Positions 21,001 to 27,443 of a stretch of DNA of 62,674 nucleotides are shown here, one piece after another (position 1 is the first letter of the stretch; every line of letters begins with the position of its first letter). Source of the stretch: Saccharopolyspora oryzae (GTDB taxonomy: Bacteria; Actinomycetota; Actinomycetes; Mycobacteriales; Pseudonocardiaceae). The position numbers and the translations under genes are program-made. Below the pieces are notes generated by a model. That model saw nothing but the letters and a program-made list of their open reading frames with translations, was not told where the DNA came from and did no database searches. Location of the stretch: NCBI RefSeq assembly GCF_027853915.1, contig NZ_JAQGLA010000039.1, forward strand, positions 1 through 62,674, read 5' to 3'.

Positions 21001-21190
21001 CCTACGCCTGGTCGGAGCGGCCATCACGGCAGAACTAGCAGCCGACCTGGCCTCCCTCTCCGACCGGAACATCATCGCCCACGTAATCGGCCCAGACGCA
21101 GACCCCGAAGAAGAACGAATCACCGACCTCCCCCAACTCCGCTTCCCACCCAGATCCCGCCCAGAACCCCTAACCCCCACCCCCCAATAA
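9071..21190 (+). CDS. Giant polymorphic-toxin-like protein with WXG-type N-terminus and papain-fold C-terminus
   Basis: This is a 4039-residue protein. Residues 1-250 form a CpnT/WXG-like helical export domain with two hydrophobic stretches. Residues 305-960 are a Ser/Gln/Thr/Pro-rich linker, and 965-1280 an Ala-rich coiled coil. A long, mostly unrecognised region follows. H3106-E-x-x-H3110-x-x-G-x-x-D3116 is a snapalysin-like metzincin motif with a VMG turn after it. D3392-S-D3394 in a beta-strand context hints at a glycosyltransferase fold. Residues 3655-3706 are a 13-residue tandem repeat. The end (about 3740-3900) matches papain-fold glutamine deamidase toxins, with Cys3796 (NCVDAALAF), His3875 (GHAWNIV) and Asp3890 (IVDPQAG). 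The likely role is a type VII-exported effector; no cognate immunity gene follows. The deamidase call is family knowledge; the rest is inference. Confidence 0.85.
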   Translation: MAMMVSPEVAKLFQVLTGEEFPDANEDQLRALAGEWQQAAQSLGQLGPGLRSAVQNIRANFEGEAAQAFVERVAPFIEGDDLISSAAELFNGLAKALLDLALDVEYMKIVTIASLIALLAEIAWATAMAPFTGGATMTWLAARFAVVRFLIQNLLGRVLRQVLSTAAFSVAFQLLIDVTAQTAQFAMGTRTEWNTDHTKNAAGTGGMGAALALPMAGLGKLFGKGLNGALNSAFAKQFGENWAKKGSEVISHIGTESFHETMTEALYKYATEGEFELNPFAATAGAASGAGSAGGDALGNKLSGKLDNAGLGNGGPNTSDRSSPDTSSADAPTSESPDLTGGNGPQTSGGNSPGGAQSNGNSSTPPTSPSTEIPGQHGSVQPGSGGNGAGPVAAAANTGTETPVRSSTSTPNSSGNEAPTSSGSTSVPRGNSTPGNEEATAAPPVESAQSTAPGASSTGPGPFAETTGQQGSSPVSSPVESPTSITPPAQSPTSVAPPVEASSPQSTTSGGESHEVPTSSNSVVETPVPQGNSSPVSSPPDSPTTVAPPVQQSPPASELSGHESSTGTGSTELLTTNAPPVEVPGQQHTPTPGDGQQNPVAPENQTSEQSSSWNDQRTSGNQESSTSHTSGTSHQPSETSQVAAPQVSEHSGPGQHQSGPETVVDAERSTSGSEHRQSGSDVESQSQPNSMRQSNEFDPNQQLDDAPVAEGELPPAQQTPQSSPEHTGTTGESAVETQNHPLRQDDSNQQPPQQTTGQSGDSQTSPIGPSQNDQQTVQSSQQVSGQSSNSQTSPTGSSQNQQTVQPSPNPVQQTVQAPSNQSHQTVNPVQQPANSATTAQSPAAATSAKLPPTQQSVPSTPTISAGTPKTSPSTATPGMKPKRGGGQPLPTAQEAVASLGGMQSESSGSRTAESHEMTTLPSRRAEAPPLTDQNSSGQQTSQNDQQTGQSSDGQRNNDDQSNDQNPGRESDPFAQVDRAVENARKAVESALASVKAADTRAQHNLTHVQRSIRDTAGAVIATREAFGTNEQRTAQAQQRYDEARSEADRQDAKLELDRARATEASANAASKAHDNARSALNTADGAIKKISDQRTKANDALNTANDIANNAGNARTDLENAINRANDARATADNLAAQAAKARNDVEDLARHRDSANERAGELKSIRPGNAEQRANLDQGLAALENDLAKAETRANTLADQARNAEHQHADAVRDLDNVRTGIDRLRDQARAAEAAANASRDEAKAAAEQSEKAKDEAKEAAKQGEFERGLTQLSFLPHESELQIESLGPRNGLINGLAELTGRTPEQISQEIGRLGDDELVRAIGDGRLRIGGQDVAVGSDLHRPADTRTAPPHQQPSTTSTDKSNERGSPSTESTSTSVPIRIPLMFISPLDLAGGVVRPMVYVGGTGKRAQKFDSTVTFTDTEGTSRTHVPVEMKLDLSVPGKPPVSTSIGAGLRTPEITRGDAITTTLPDGGFGDARPVLASIPESFQDVLGNSREAAADLTDQLFARTGEQNQITTGDGQVSIRPVGDGRISYVGTTAVDSSHAVSNTRSWQTTKGSDANFGMGLYTGKKPFYVGGFLDFSSGLTDGSTPSADDTVTQSGSEHQLVYDVSRDMQVGDVQENVRTQVHVPVWQARDLGLPLPPHLAEESTPTPDPHRPYLFGRDEIKSVDHQKISDFITGEVRDTDNGLSDNGRNAIEEKLRPEIARDTIYDAMYNGARASWQQDGRTHFVDIYAFPAAPESTTPSGQQDTSTEIKHTDKYQRGQSSSRTARIGGGGAFMASMTDSPNPDAPKATPKDGLPNPYQGGPSQTTAGPRAIASLTYESGISNKSGSAAKDGRAGKYSGEMRDYEGPLDIVVVHGSTKDPNWAQHHIAGNRMLFGPNAGERYSGPSKSDLDQVLAGDSTHPDIHQGRVDGAIRVTTAADKLNWATKPLPTSATKPGTYLGTPPALPSDKVVGSALLGPYTNIEHVRISPNSSEAVDIALAKRIEQVPADGTDPTPVRRPPKGSGNWSTWAEKTFTDKRTDDTGAEQSTDYTYKSSELTRPGTASAEAVREFQGRVGSLGTASQGLGDLPNSTGKMFGKGRVFDLNGELNGEATYHSPRLVDVRAESTLKRNQAGEQVAGATESWGVGVDVEASGNLMPKRDGQVGGMFGGVLGAGAKHGRSHGLEVTTGGKQEFEKTGPTALVALDVRYRYWAEMSLRNMLKTSRFDQTGDAEVKPVDVTVDEPDGLLVEMPVDQAIAMFEALDLPVPPELPEMLGTPGEGVDDPAHTMLTGPGEYSSYSDTSVSGARLTGDDPMATVRDRLAELDVTDADWRREVVDQVNARLNSPAGHVWLSDALVGQEGRISVPHPNAALEDVVDIRVEATRDDRAVSAPGEQTTPDKLTRSNYVAVSEQHAKNTTWSVNASLNAGVRKVETPAVPPGKPDENGEIQQAPPKPGASSGAFTPQVLGGGKSSKTEHVMDGSGSSKLTTKVDTDKVGSDTRPVTYELHITRRRAPMPALDTPSLGAAKHLVDLDKGVGDPPITLQGEVDLVSPSSEASPPLRKPAQPPEFEVVDAPPDREPGFGPNDAFRVEAIGEDTARALHDAVYAQLSTKLPPTGPLTADQVAEAAQTTSEFTRPGSNSEYVAHNTAKGSSLHNASNTLFTGGDVRAGDTLGSKHPFYDSLFDLKLTGGLRPEDLTLVKALPDDTKMNFSKEVENSESHGTTKTVTSSFGPAASGYGSNTHQAAGPAPTSVTFAPPGSATVSNDQVAASSAKDSTTSGVKHEGRSYLFRADRADIYSDARIHGSNWTHKLANAVKGMFGGKGHPQDSTVKITSRGDLHVRVWENTALDKGLLTQHDVWNHAGRLPEGRAYEVTRNADGATIHPPGQPAGDRAPSARPGRNLHIAPGVSLPEVAEFVGSLPSDMRPSTYSVGPGHSLTVADVQDAVAGLPEPADDTSSPSRDAADWEQYRGNIRSRTVNTESVDPLRTSTVSRAPNGALQFHPEKVTGLIRYDVGRVEVAPDQWVQEYTVKAHLQPGEGITPEQLADLKSAAQSSVDDVFNSGHRLPSGDQLHVRLEFVDDPAQAHAKITATGSGKSDQLNWNVTDPGGVFAHEIGHYLGLPDQALAPEMVLDRSRTDAGVMGEQVWSSPGLEPHHLELIEDTAHHQVVVPETTFHELRNGSEAPHDTVVHLDDPDGPTRQAPPRPNSAEQKYGRLPAMPAPGDVPVRGGSKTFQNGLREHRVEQLGEVAEYSPKTVKATRNPVGFVGMVPATPSSDLYGLAEKYAGAMSDGAQRSHRVGLVIGLNQHRLANDGHRANIDAAIAEFDAAWRKKPLDIPVRIIGFTWSEPQVHSGKLELGDQKSVPYGLLRELIAHHQSMKDLVGQFAEHSDDVYVHIGDSDVQSMETPDGTPVLDKVADYLEGRTPPTLLSGGYRIDAPHAAKLATELDQSVRKAMADVDPRAVYFPEPNTFLRTNGESALDFGWTFGPGDQEGRALFDSVSPGSDDAVFDPGFSIATDGERVAAKLLPLGGNPASEDLAGGLTQSHADRKTWEKQLEHYLDRYHGQQGMSDVVKGAGKIAFEHAQFHEKAKTDEDPARAIRTVRNGLVNEFKLPKHVAEDIAKIAVNTWVARGQKLQELGLNGERSRSTDAIGAAAIAGDLLEPESVQDSASGLLEPESVQDSASGLLEPESVQDSASGLPEPESVQDSASGLPERASARDSAAESRPGKRSRDEFEADEGPVTAYEPSYLRPLPEQLVPPAQGDTDALLAVVPPGTRFADPASFAGLINGTRSEQGRDVNCVDAALAFHETYRGEPRVAGIAPNGMPRGAGTAAAEALGYAPELFSRGPSGLAEVIDRITRAGHGADAVVVGFRRGGEGHAWNIVNHHGTVSIVDPQAGTIRPATTDGFSWLDRVYATPLDANGNYVDDPTPAPQPPTTPDPYATAEYERARQAHDLRQAAASGEEIPLPGTPGRLIPGLGGLRLVGAAITAELAADLASLSDRNIIAHVIGPDADPEEERITDLPQLRFPPRSRPEPLTPTPQ
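20033..20227 (+). repeat. 39-nt tandem repeats inside the toxin gene
   Basis: Four near-identical 39-nt units and a fifth degenerate unit encode (L/P)EPESVQDSASG-type 13-residue repeats just before the papain-fold domain. They look like a flexible, possibly cleavable spacer. Unit number probably varies between strains. Confidence 0.9.
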
Positions 21191-21272
21191 CCCCACCAAC
21201 TAACCCACACCCAGCGCTGATACCTCACGAGCGTCAAAACCACCGCCCCCGCACGAGACTCGGTGCTGAACC

Positions 21273-21318
21273 CTCGTGAGTGGCATTGGTTGCAAGAACC
21301 ACCGTCCCCACTCACGAG
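21273..21318. terminator. CTCGTGAG-family hairpin 1
   Basis: CTCGTGAGTGG (21273-21283) pairs perfectly with CCACTCACGAG (21308-21318), and GGTT with AACC inside. It lies between convergent genes, so a bidirectional terminator role is likely, although there is no T-tract. Confidence 0.6.
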
Positions 21319-21331
21319 TACGTGCTGATGC

Positions 21332-21377
21332 CTCGTGAGCGCGGATGGTCGCCAGGGCCACCACCGGCACTCACGAG
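21332..21377. terminator. CTCGTGAG-family hairpin 2
   Basis: CTCGTGAG (21332-21339) pairs with CTCACGAG (21370-21377), with partly paired GGTC/GGCC-rich interior. It is adjacent to a sister hairpin and shares the same outer stem. Confidence 0.55.
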
Positions 21378-21434
21378 TCTGATCCCCTGGACGTGCTCGG
21401 GGGCGCGAGTCCCACCTGGTGGACGTCTGGTGCC

Positions 21435-21495
21435 GCAGTTTCAATTGAAACTGTGATCCGCCGTGGGTGGGTTCCGCAGTTTCAATTGAAACTGC
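21435..21495. repeat. Palindrome pair A, locus 1
   Basis: Two copies of CAGTTTCAATTGAAACTG at 21436-21453 and 21477-21494, 41 nt apart start to start. The 21-nt spacer contains GATCCGCCGTG and is conserved at other loci. Confidence 0.9.
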
Positions 21496-21532
21496 ACACC
21501 CGGGCGTGTCGGGACCCCGGCGTGTCGGGACC

Positions 21533-21561
21533 TGTGGACAACTCGGGTCACCTGTGGAGAA
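21533..21561 (-). other. Two DnaA-box-like nonamers, locus 1
   Basis: TGTGGACAA (21533-21541) is the reverse complement of the actinobacterial DnaA box TTGTCCACA. TGTGGAGAA (21553-21561) differs by one base. The pair recurs with the same 20-nt spacing at 41253 and 46069. Function as DnaA sites is unproven. Confidence 0.45.
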
Positions 21562-21565
21562 CTTC

Positions 21566-21611
21566 CGCAAATTCAATGGAAATCGGACCTTCGATTTCCA
21601 TTGAATTTGCG
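21566..21611. repeat. Palindromic repeat family B, copy 2
   Basis: A 46-nt near-perfect palindrome with CGCAAATTCAATGG at the left end and its reverse complement at the right, around a short GGACC-containing centre. It is AT-rich in a GC-rich genome. Confidence 0.9.
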
Positions 21612-21670
21612 TGCCGGACGTCGGAAGCAGGACGTCGGAAGTCCCCGGGGGCTGTAGTTCGTGCTGGTCG

Positions 21671-22291
21671 TCAGAGGTGTGCAGTGCCCTCGTAGGTGGC
21701 CAGGGGTGCCGGGCCGGTGACCTCGTACTCGAGCACCACGAGTCCGCGCGGGGTGATCTGGTGGTCGGTGAGGCGGAGTCCGACGTCGGCGTCGTCCGCG
21801 AGCAGGCGTCGGCCCTGGCCGATGATGCTCGGGGTGATGACGAGCCGGAGGGTGTCCACCAGGCCCGCTGCGAGCAGCGATGAGGCGAGCCGGGCGCTGC
21901 CGTGGACCTGCAGCTCCCGTCCCGGCGCGGCCCGCAAGGCGCCGACGGTCTCGCCGATGTCGCCGCGCAGCACGGTGGTCGGGTTCCAGGTGCCTTCGGT
22001 CAGCGTGTTGCTGACGACGTACTTGGGGAGGGCGTTCATCCGCCCGGTGAAGGGGTCGTCGGGGTCGGTGATCTGCGGCCAGTCGCGCGCGAACGCCTCG
22101 TAGGTGCGTCGCCCGAGGAGCAGCCCGTCCGCGAGGTCGAGCCAGTCCGATGCGCGTTGGACGAACACCTCGTCCAGGTGCGGCACGAACCAGCCGCCGC
22201 GCTCGAAGTCGCCGGTGGTGTCCTCGTCGGCGGAGCCGGGGCCTTGGCTCACGCCGTCGAGGGTGACGAACTGGGTGATGGCGATCTTCAC
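21671..22291 (-). CDS. Dihydrofolate reductase-like (RibD C-terminal) protein
   Basis: A 206-residue protein of the RibD C-terminal/dihydrofolate-reductase-like fold. It begins VKIAITQFVTLDGVSQGPG, has GGWF, LLLGRRTYE and a C-terminal INGxR/LVITPSIIGQGRRL-type strand pattern, as seen in YyaP/YwjB-type NADPH-binding proteins. The real substrate is unknown; these are usually not essential folate enzymes. The GTG start overlaps the stop of the upstream SRPBCC gene (GTGA), so it is the last gene of a three-gene operon behind an ArsR-type regulator. Confidence 0.85.
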   Translation of the reverse strand: MKIAITQFVTLDGVSQGPGSADEDTTGDFERGGWFVPHLDEVFVQRASDWLDLADGLLLGRRTYEAFARDWPQITDPDDPFTGRMNALPKYVVSNTLTEGTWNPTTVLRGDIGETVGALRAAPGRELQVHGSARLASSLLAAGLVDTLRLVITPSIIGQGRRLLADDADVGLRLTDHQITPRGLVVLEYEVTGPAPLATYEGTAHL

Positions 22292-22776
22292 GCTGCTCCT
22301 CCGCTCTCGACCAGAGTGGTCAGGGCGTCGGCGACCGAACCCCAGCCGTCGAAGAAGCCCAGCTCCTCGTGCAGGTCGCGGGTGGCGGGGTCGCGGTGGC
22401 GCACGGTCACCCGGTAGTCGGTGCCGTCGGGGTGCTCGCCGAGGACGACCTCCGCGGTCATCGCCACCGGTTCGGGTCGGGCGGGCCGCCACGCGCTGCT
22501 GATGGCGTTGGTGAACACCAGCCGGCGGTCCGGTTCGGCGATGAGGAACACCCCGTCGGTGTGCGGGACGTATTCGCGGCCGTCCTCGCTCATGCTGGTC
22601 ACGAACGCGCCGCCGGGCCGGACGTCGAGCTGGTCGACCCGGGCCAGCGTCGGAGCGGGGACCCACCAGCGCTCCAGCAGCGAGGGGTCGGTCCAGGCGC
22701 GCCAGATCGACTGCGGCGATGCGCGGATCACCCGGTGCAGGGTCAGGTCCAGGCGGGGGTCGGTCGCCGCGGTCAT
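22288..22776 (-). CDS. SRPBCC (AHSA1-type) domain protein
   Basis: A 162-residue protein with the START/Bet v1-like SRPBCC pattern: RVIRASPQSIWRAWTDPSLLERWW at the N-terminus, RPGGAF, a central VFLIAEPDRRLVFTN and a C-terminal amphipathic helix. Such proteins bind hydrophobic ligands in a deep cavity. They are often linked to ArsR regulators and RibD-like proteins, as here. Both ends overlap neighbours by four bases. Ligand unknown. Confidence 0.88.
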   Translation of the reverse strand: MTAATDPRLDLTLHRVIRASPQSIWRAWTDPSLLERWWVPAPTLARVDQLDVRPGGAFVTSMSEDGREYVPHTDGVFLIAEPDRRLVFTNAISSAWRPARPEPVAMTAEVVLGEHPDGTDYRVTVRHRDPATRDLHEELGFFDGWGSVADALTTLVESGGAA

Positions 22777-23105
22777 GGGGTCTCCTCCGGGTCGGTGACG
22801 AGGTTTTCGAGGCGGTCGGTGGCGGCTTCCCAGCTGCGCCGCTGCTCGGCGAGCCAGTCGTCGACGAGGGCGAGGCGTTCGCGGTTGAGCGTGCAGGTGC
22901 GGACGCGGCCGGACTTGCTGGTCCGGATCAGCCCGCTCGCCTCCAGGGTGCGGACGTGCTTCATGAACGAGGGCAGCGTGATCGGGAACGGGCGGGCCAG
23001 TTCGCCGACGCTGGTGGGGCGGTGTCCGAGGCGTCGGATCACCTGCCGCCGGATGGGATCCGCCAGGGCGACGAAGACGTCGTCCAAGGCGTCATGCTTA
23101 GCCAT
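22773..23105 (-). CDS. ArsR-family transcriptional regulator
   Basis: A 110-residue winged-helix protein: ALADPIRRQVIRRL, then SVGELARPFPITLPSFMKHVRTLEASGLIRTSKSG-type helix-turn-helix and wing. No Cys metal-binding pair is visible, so it belongs to the ArsR subgroup that lacks the classical metal site and is often paired with SRPBCC proteins. It is first in its operon and probably autoregulates. Confidence 0.9.
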   Translation of the reverse strand: MAKHDALDDVFVALADPIRRQVIRRLGHRPTSVGELARPFPITLPSFMKHVRTLEASGLIRTSKSGRVRTCTLNRERLALVDDWLAEQRRSWEAATDRLENLVTDPEETP

Positions 23106-23160
23106 GAGGCTTAGTATTCAGCCACAGAACACTTAGCGCAACGGCAAAGTGTTGAGTCGG

Positions 23161-25413
23161 TCAGTCCTCGACGACCGCGACGGTCATGATCCGGTGGAGC
23201 GGGTAGTGGCCGAGCTCTTCGCTCGTCGTGTCCACTCCCTGGAGGACGCCGCCCCCGACGCTGACCGGGCGCACCACGCGCTCGCTGCGCACGCCGCGCG
23301 TGTCCACGAAGCCCAGCCACACGCTCCGGCGCTCCCGCGCCGCGTCGCGCAGCAGCTGCAGCGTCGCTTCCGCGCTCGGCCGCCCGCGCTCGGGGCTCAC
23401 GGCGCTGCCGCGCCGCGCCGCCCCTGCGCGGTCGCCCGCGCGCAGCTGCGCGACCAGCTCCGCCAGTTGCTCCGCGTTGGGTCGCGCGATCCCCGCCGGC
23501 TGCGCCGGACGGGTCTTGCCGCGCACGCGGCGCCCGCTCTCGCGGAGGTCGATGACGTTGCCGTCGGGGCCTTCGGCCACCGGCGTGAAGCCCGCCGCCC
23601 GCAGGGTTTCCACCACGTCGGCCAGCGGCAGCGGGCTGACCAGGACGGTCGGCGCGATGCGGCGGAGTTCGAGCTCTTCGCTCTCCGGTTTGGCCATGAT
23701 CTCGGCCAGCAGCACCTGGTCGTCGCAGCGCAGGAAGGCCGACGCGGTGCCGGCGCGGAGTCGGCCGTGGCGGCGGGCGACGTCGTCGATCAGGTAGGTC
23801 AGGGACTGCGGGATCGGCGTGCGGGAGCGGTTTCGGAACAGCGCGTGCAGGTCGTCGGCGGTGTGCCCGGCGTCGAGCGCGCGGCGGACGCTGGCGTCGC
23901 TGATCCGGTAGACCGTTGCGCTGCCCGCGGATTCGACGTCGGCGACGAGCTTCATCTCGATCGCAAGGTCCGGTTCGAGGCGTCCCGGCGCGACGACCGT
24001 CAGGTCGGCCTGCACCAGCACGTGGTCCAGCGGTTCGGGCAGCGCGTCGGCCACCGCGCGGGCCGCTTCGGCGCCTCCGTCGGCGAGCAGCACGCGACCG
24101 GCGGTGGTCAGCGCGTTCAGCGCCACGATCCCGAGCACGGTGGCCTCGGCGAGGGTCCAGCGCACGAGGTCGTCGCGCAGCCGCCCGCCGCGGCGCGGAG
24201 CCCGCCAGGCCAGCACGGCAGCGGCGTCGTCCGGCCGCGCGCCGAAACCGCCGGGGAGTTCGTCCAGGTAGGCGAGGACGCGGCGGCGGTCCTTCGGTGC
24301 GAGGGGGCGGCGGAGGTCTTCGGACAGCGGACCGAGCAGTCGGTCCTTCTCGTCGCGGGCGCCGATCAGTCCGGGCAGCCGCGGCAGGTCCAGCCAGGCC
24401 TGCGCGAGCGCGGCCCAGCGCTGCTCGGGCGGGGAGGCCAGCCAGGTGTCGGACTGGTAGGTCGGGATCCACTGCGGCTCGGCGGCTTCGCTGTTGGCGA
24501 CGAGGTTGGCCGCGACGGCGAGCTCCACCAGCAGGCCGAGCCGGTTCTCGTCGACGTCGATCGCCTTGGCGGTGCGGCGGAGATCGCGCACCCCGACGCC
24601 TCCGGAGCGCAGCACGTCCGGCGGGTCCTCGCCCCAGGCGCCGAGCAGTTCTTCCACGTGCCGCAGGAGTTCCAGCACCTCACCACCGGCAGTGCTGTCT
24701 ACTGTGGACTGATCGGATTCGGTGAGGTCCGGGATCGGCTCGTCCGGCTCGACCTCGCCCATCGGCTCGTCCCCGCGCACTGCCAGCGCGAGCTGCCGGG
24801 GCAGTTCGACGGTCTCGGCGTCGCGGCGCAGCAGCAATCCCTTGGCCAGCAGGCGCTGCACCGGATTCGTCGCCTGCGCGAGCGGCACGTCCTTGGCGGC
24901 GTCCTTGGTCCGGCCGATCGGTGACCCGGCGGCGAGCTTGCCGACCAGCCGCTGCTCCTCCTCGTCGAGATCGGCCAGCGCGGCCTTCGCGGCGTCCTCG
25001 GTCAGCTGCTCGGCCCGCCGGCCGAGCCCGGCCGGGAAGTTCGGCAGCACCTCGCGCACGGCGGGCGAGGTGGCCAACGCGTCGTCATCGCCCCAGGCCA
25101 GCGCCAGCTGGCGCAGCTTCTCCACGGCCCGCCGGGCCTGCTGCGGGGTGATCCCGCTGCCGAGCATCCCGGCGACGTCGTCGAGCCGGACCGGCGCCAG
25201 GTCGGCGTCGAGCAGCACCAGCGCTTCCAGCGCGGCGAGGGTGAACGAGTCCAGGTCTTCGCAGGCCCGCGCCGTCGAGGAGCGCACGCCGATGCGCGTG
25301 GCCAGCACTGCGGTGTCCGGGGGCGGTGGCGTCGCGAGGTCGGGACGAGCGCGCAGCAGCGCCACGAGGGTCTCGTCGCTGCGTTCCCGCAGCCAATCCG
25401 CTAGCGAAGACAT
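23161..25413 (-). CDS. Helicase-associated (XPB/Ssl2 N-terminal-like) protein
   Basis: A 750-residue protein that corresponds in content and neighbours to M. tuberculosis Rv0862c. It starts MSSLADWLRERSDETLVALL, has multiple winged-helix-like segments, and ends in a domain (QADLTVVAPGRLEPDL ... RVRGKTRPAQPAGIARPN) annotated in homologues as helicase C-terminal/XPB-associated. Walker motifs are not visible, so it is not itself a motor. The ATG at 25413 follows a GTGGTGGGG stretch. Role in DNA repair or transcription is suggested only by its usual neighbour, the XPB helicase, which is not in this window. Confidence 0.8.
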   Translation of the reverse strand: MSSLADWLRERSDETLVALLRARPDLATPPPPDTAVLATRIGVRSSTARACEDLDSFTLAALEALVLLDADLAPVRLDDVAGMLGSGITPQQARRAVEKLRQLALAWGDDDALATSPAVREVLPNFPAGLGRRAEQLTEDAAKAALADLDEEEQRLVGKLAAGSPIGRTKDAAKDVPLAQATNPVQRLLAKGLLLRRDAETVELPRQLALAVRGDEPMGEVEPDEPIPDLTESDQSTVDSTAGGEVLELLRHVEELLGAWGEDPPDVLRSGGVGVRDLRRTAKAIDVDENRLGLLVELAVAANLVANSEAAEPQWIPTYQSDTWLASPPEQRWAALAQAWLDLPRLPGLIGARDEKDRLLGPLSEDLRRPLAPKDRRRVLAYLDELPGGFGARPDDAAAVLAWRAPRRGGRLRDDLVRWTLAEATVLGIVALNALTTAGRVLLADGGAEAARAVADALPEPLDHVLVQADLTVVAPGRLEPDLAIEMKLVADVESAGSATVYRISDASVRRALDAGHTADDLHALFRNRSRTPIPQSLTYLIDDVARRHGRLRAGTASAFLRCDDQVLLAEIMAKPESEELELRRIAPTVLVSPLPLADVVETLRAAGFTPVAEGPDGNVIDLRESGRRVRGKTRPAQPAGIARPNAEQLAELVAQLRAGDRAGAARRGSAVSPERGRPSAEATLQLLRDAARERRSVWLGFVDTRGVRSERVVRPVSVGGGVLQGVDTTSEELGHYPLHRIMTVAVVED

Positions 25414-25579
25414 CCCCACCACGATACCCAGCGAACCACCAGCGCGGACCCGGTCGAGCAGCGCGCCGCGGCGCGGAACGGCCCGCTGGAATATGGCCGT
25501 GCACACCCTTGGATGAGGTTGACCTCCGCATCCGGCAAACTGGACCTGGACCGTTAGCCGGAATGCACAGGAGGACGAC

Positions 25580-25765
25580 GTGGCCGGCAAGACCAACAAG
25601 GACCGCATTGACCCGACTTGGCCGAAGGTCACCGACGGCGAGCACGCGGTGAGCGAGTTCTGGGCCGACAAGCAGGGCGCGCTGTCCCCGTTCGGCGACA
25701 CCACCTTCCCGCTCTCGCAGGAGACCGTGCCGTACCACCACCCGGTCACGCGCATCAACAAGTGA
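25580..25765 (+). CDS. Conserved small actinobacterial protein
   Basis: A 61-residue protein starting at GTG with a strong AGGAGG site 6 nt before it. The sequence includes TDGEHAVSEFWADKQGALSPFG and a His/Pro-rich end. By position it matches M. tuberculosis Rv0863, between the Rv0862c-like gene and moaC. No known domain; function unknown. Confidence 0.75.
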   Translation: MAGKTNKDRIDPTWPKVTDGEHAVSEFWADKQGALSPFGDTTFPLSQETVPYHHPVTRINK

Positions 25766-25978
25766 CCCGGTTGTCAAGGGCAACCCATCGGTAACGGGAC
25801 CGGACGTCGCTCACACCGGGGAAAGTTTTAGGATTTTTCGTAGTGGGTGAAGTTCGGCTCGCTTAGCACGCCCGATGGGCTTGCATCCCGGATGAGCGAT
25901 CCACTCCGGCGGTCGGCGGGCCGCCGGAGAACGGCACCCCACCAAGTCCATAGCCGTACCGCTCGACAGGGGTGTGCC

Positions 25979-27433
25979 ATGCCGGTTCCAGGTCCGGGTT
26001 ACTCGATCACCGTGCGCGTCGAGGCTCCGCCGTCGACGACCGCCGCGGGCGATCTGACCAGCGCGATCGGACGCGCGGGCGGAGTCATCACGGCGTTCGA
26101 CGTCGTCGAGTCCCACGCCGATCGCATCGTCGTCGACATCACCTGCAACGCGAGGTCCGCCGACCACGCCAACGACCTCGCCGAGGTCCTCGACGGGCTG
26201 CCCGGGGTCCGCATCCGCAAGATCTCGGACCGGACGTTCCTGCTCCACCTCGGCGGCAAGATCGAGGTCAACTCGCGGGTCGCGCTGAACAACCGCGACG
26301 ACCTGTCCCGCGCCTACACGCCGGGTGTGGCCCGGGTGTGCACCGCGATCGCGGACAACCCCGAGGACGCCCGCCGCCTGACCGTCAAGCGCAACGCGGT
26401 CGCGGTGGTCACCGACGGCTCCGCCGTGCTCGGCCTGGGCAACATCGGGCCGGAGGCCGCGCTGCCGGTGATGGAGGGCAAGGCGGCCCTGTTCAAGAAG
26501 TTCGCCGGGGTCAACGCCTGGCCGGTGTGCCTGGACACCCAGGACACCGAGGAGATCATCCGCGCCGTCGAGCTGATCGCCCCCGTCTACGGCGGCATCA
26601 ACCTCGAGGACATCGCGGCCCCGCGCTGCTTCGAGATCGAGGCCCGGCTGCGGGAGAAGCTGAACATCCCGGTCTTCCACGACGACCAGCACGGCACCGC
26701 GATCGTGGTGCTCAGCGCGCTGCGCAACGCACTGCGCGTGGTGGACAAGGACATCGCTGACTGCCGCATCGTGGTGTGCGGTGTGGGCGCGGCCGGTTCG
26801 GCGATCATCCGCCTGCTGCAGCACAAGAAACCGGCCGACATCATCGCGGTCGACATCGACGGCATCGTCCACACCGGACGCGGCGACAGCGACCCGAACC
26901 TGCAGTCCATCGCCGCGGGCACCAACAAGGACGGTCGCACCGGCAGCCTCTCCGAGGCGGTGCGCGGCGCGGACGTGTTCATCGGCGTCTCGGCGCCGAA
27001 CCTGCTGACCGCCGACGACGTGGCGTCGATGAACGAGGACTCGATCGTCTTCGCGCTGGCCAACCCGGACCCGGAGATCGACCCGCTCGAGGCGCAGAAG
27101 CACGCCAAGATCGTGGCGACGGGCCGCAGCGACTACCCGAACCAGATCAACAACGTGCTGGCGTTCCCGGGTGTCTTCCGGGGTCTGCTCGACGCGCACG
27201 CGCACCAGATCACCGACGACATGATGATCGCGGCGTCCAACGCGATCGCCGACGTCGTCGACGGCGAGCGCCTCAACGCGTCGTTCATCGTCCCGAGCGT
27301 CTTCGACTCGGCGGTTTCCCCGGCGGTCGCCGATGCCGTCAAGAAGGCGGCCCTCGCGGCCAAGTCCGGCGAACCGTCCCCCGAGGGCGGCTCCTCCCTG
27401 CCGTGGAGCATGGCCGAGGACATCGACTTCTGA
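25979..27433 (+). CDS. NAD(P)-dependent malic enzyme with N-terminal ACT domain
   Basis: Decarboxylates malate to pyruvate in the cytoplasm, linking the TCA cycle to pyruvate. Residues 8-80 form an ACT-type regulatory domain ([20 protein letters not shown]). The catalytic part shows the malic-enzyme signatures [21 protein letters not shown], the nucleotide-binding [10 protein letters not shown] and [10 protein letters not shown]. The length (484) suits the prokaryotic type with an ACT extension. The ATG at 25979 is preceded by ACAGGGG. A strong hairpin follows the stop. It interrupts an otherwise mycobacterial-like gene order. Confidence 0.93.
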   Translation: MPVPGPGYSITVRVEAPPSTTAAGDLTSAIGRAGGVITAFDVVESHADRIVVDITCNARSADHANDLAEVLDGLPGVRIRKISDRTFLLHLGGKIEVNSRVALNNRDDLSRAYTPGVARVCTAIADNPEDARRLTVKRNAVAVVTDGSAVLGLGNIGPEAALPVMEGKAALFKKFAGVNAWPVCLDTQDTEEIIRAVELIAPVYGGINLEDIAAPRCFEIEARLREKLNIPVFHDDQHGTAIVVLSALRNALRVVDKDIADCRIVVCGVGAAGSAIIRLLQHKKPADIIAVDIDGIVHTGRGDSDPNLQSIAAGTNKDGRTGSLSEAVRGADVFIGVSAPNLLTADDVASMNEDSIVFALANPDPEIDPLEAQKHAKIVATGRSDYPNQINNVLAFPGVFRGLLDAHAHQITDDMMIAASNAIADVVDGERLNASFIVPSVFDSAVSPAVADAVKKAALAAKSGEPSPEGGSSLPWSMAEDIDF

Positions 27434-27443
27434 TCCCACCGCT

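Larger units (their letters stand above)
21191..21670. other. Repeat-filled convergent intergenic region
   Basis: No gene is visible in these 480 nt between the convergent toxin and RibD-like genes. Two CTCGTGAG-type hairpins come first, then a composite of palindrome pair A, the CGTGTCGGG direct repeats, two DnaA-box-like nonamers and palindrome B. Each is listed separately. Confidence 0.8.

Noticed and set aside
21435..21495. Palindrome pair A as a mini CRISPR array
   Set aside because: Only two repeats occur per locus, the 21-nt spacer is the same at all loci, and no cas gene is present.
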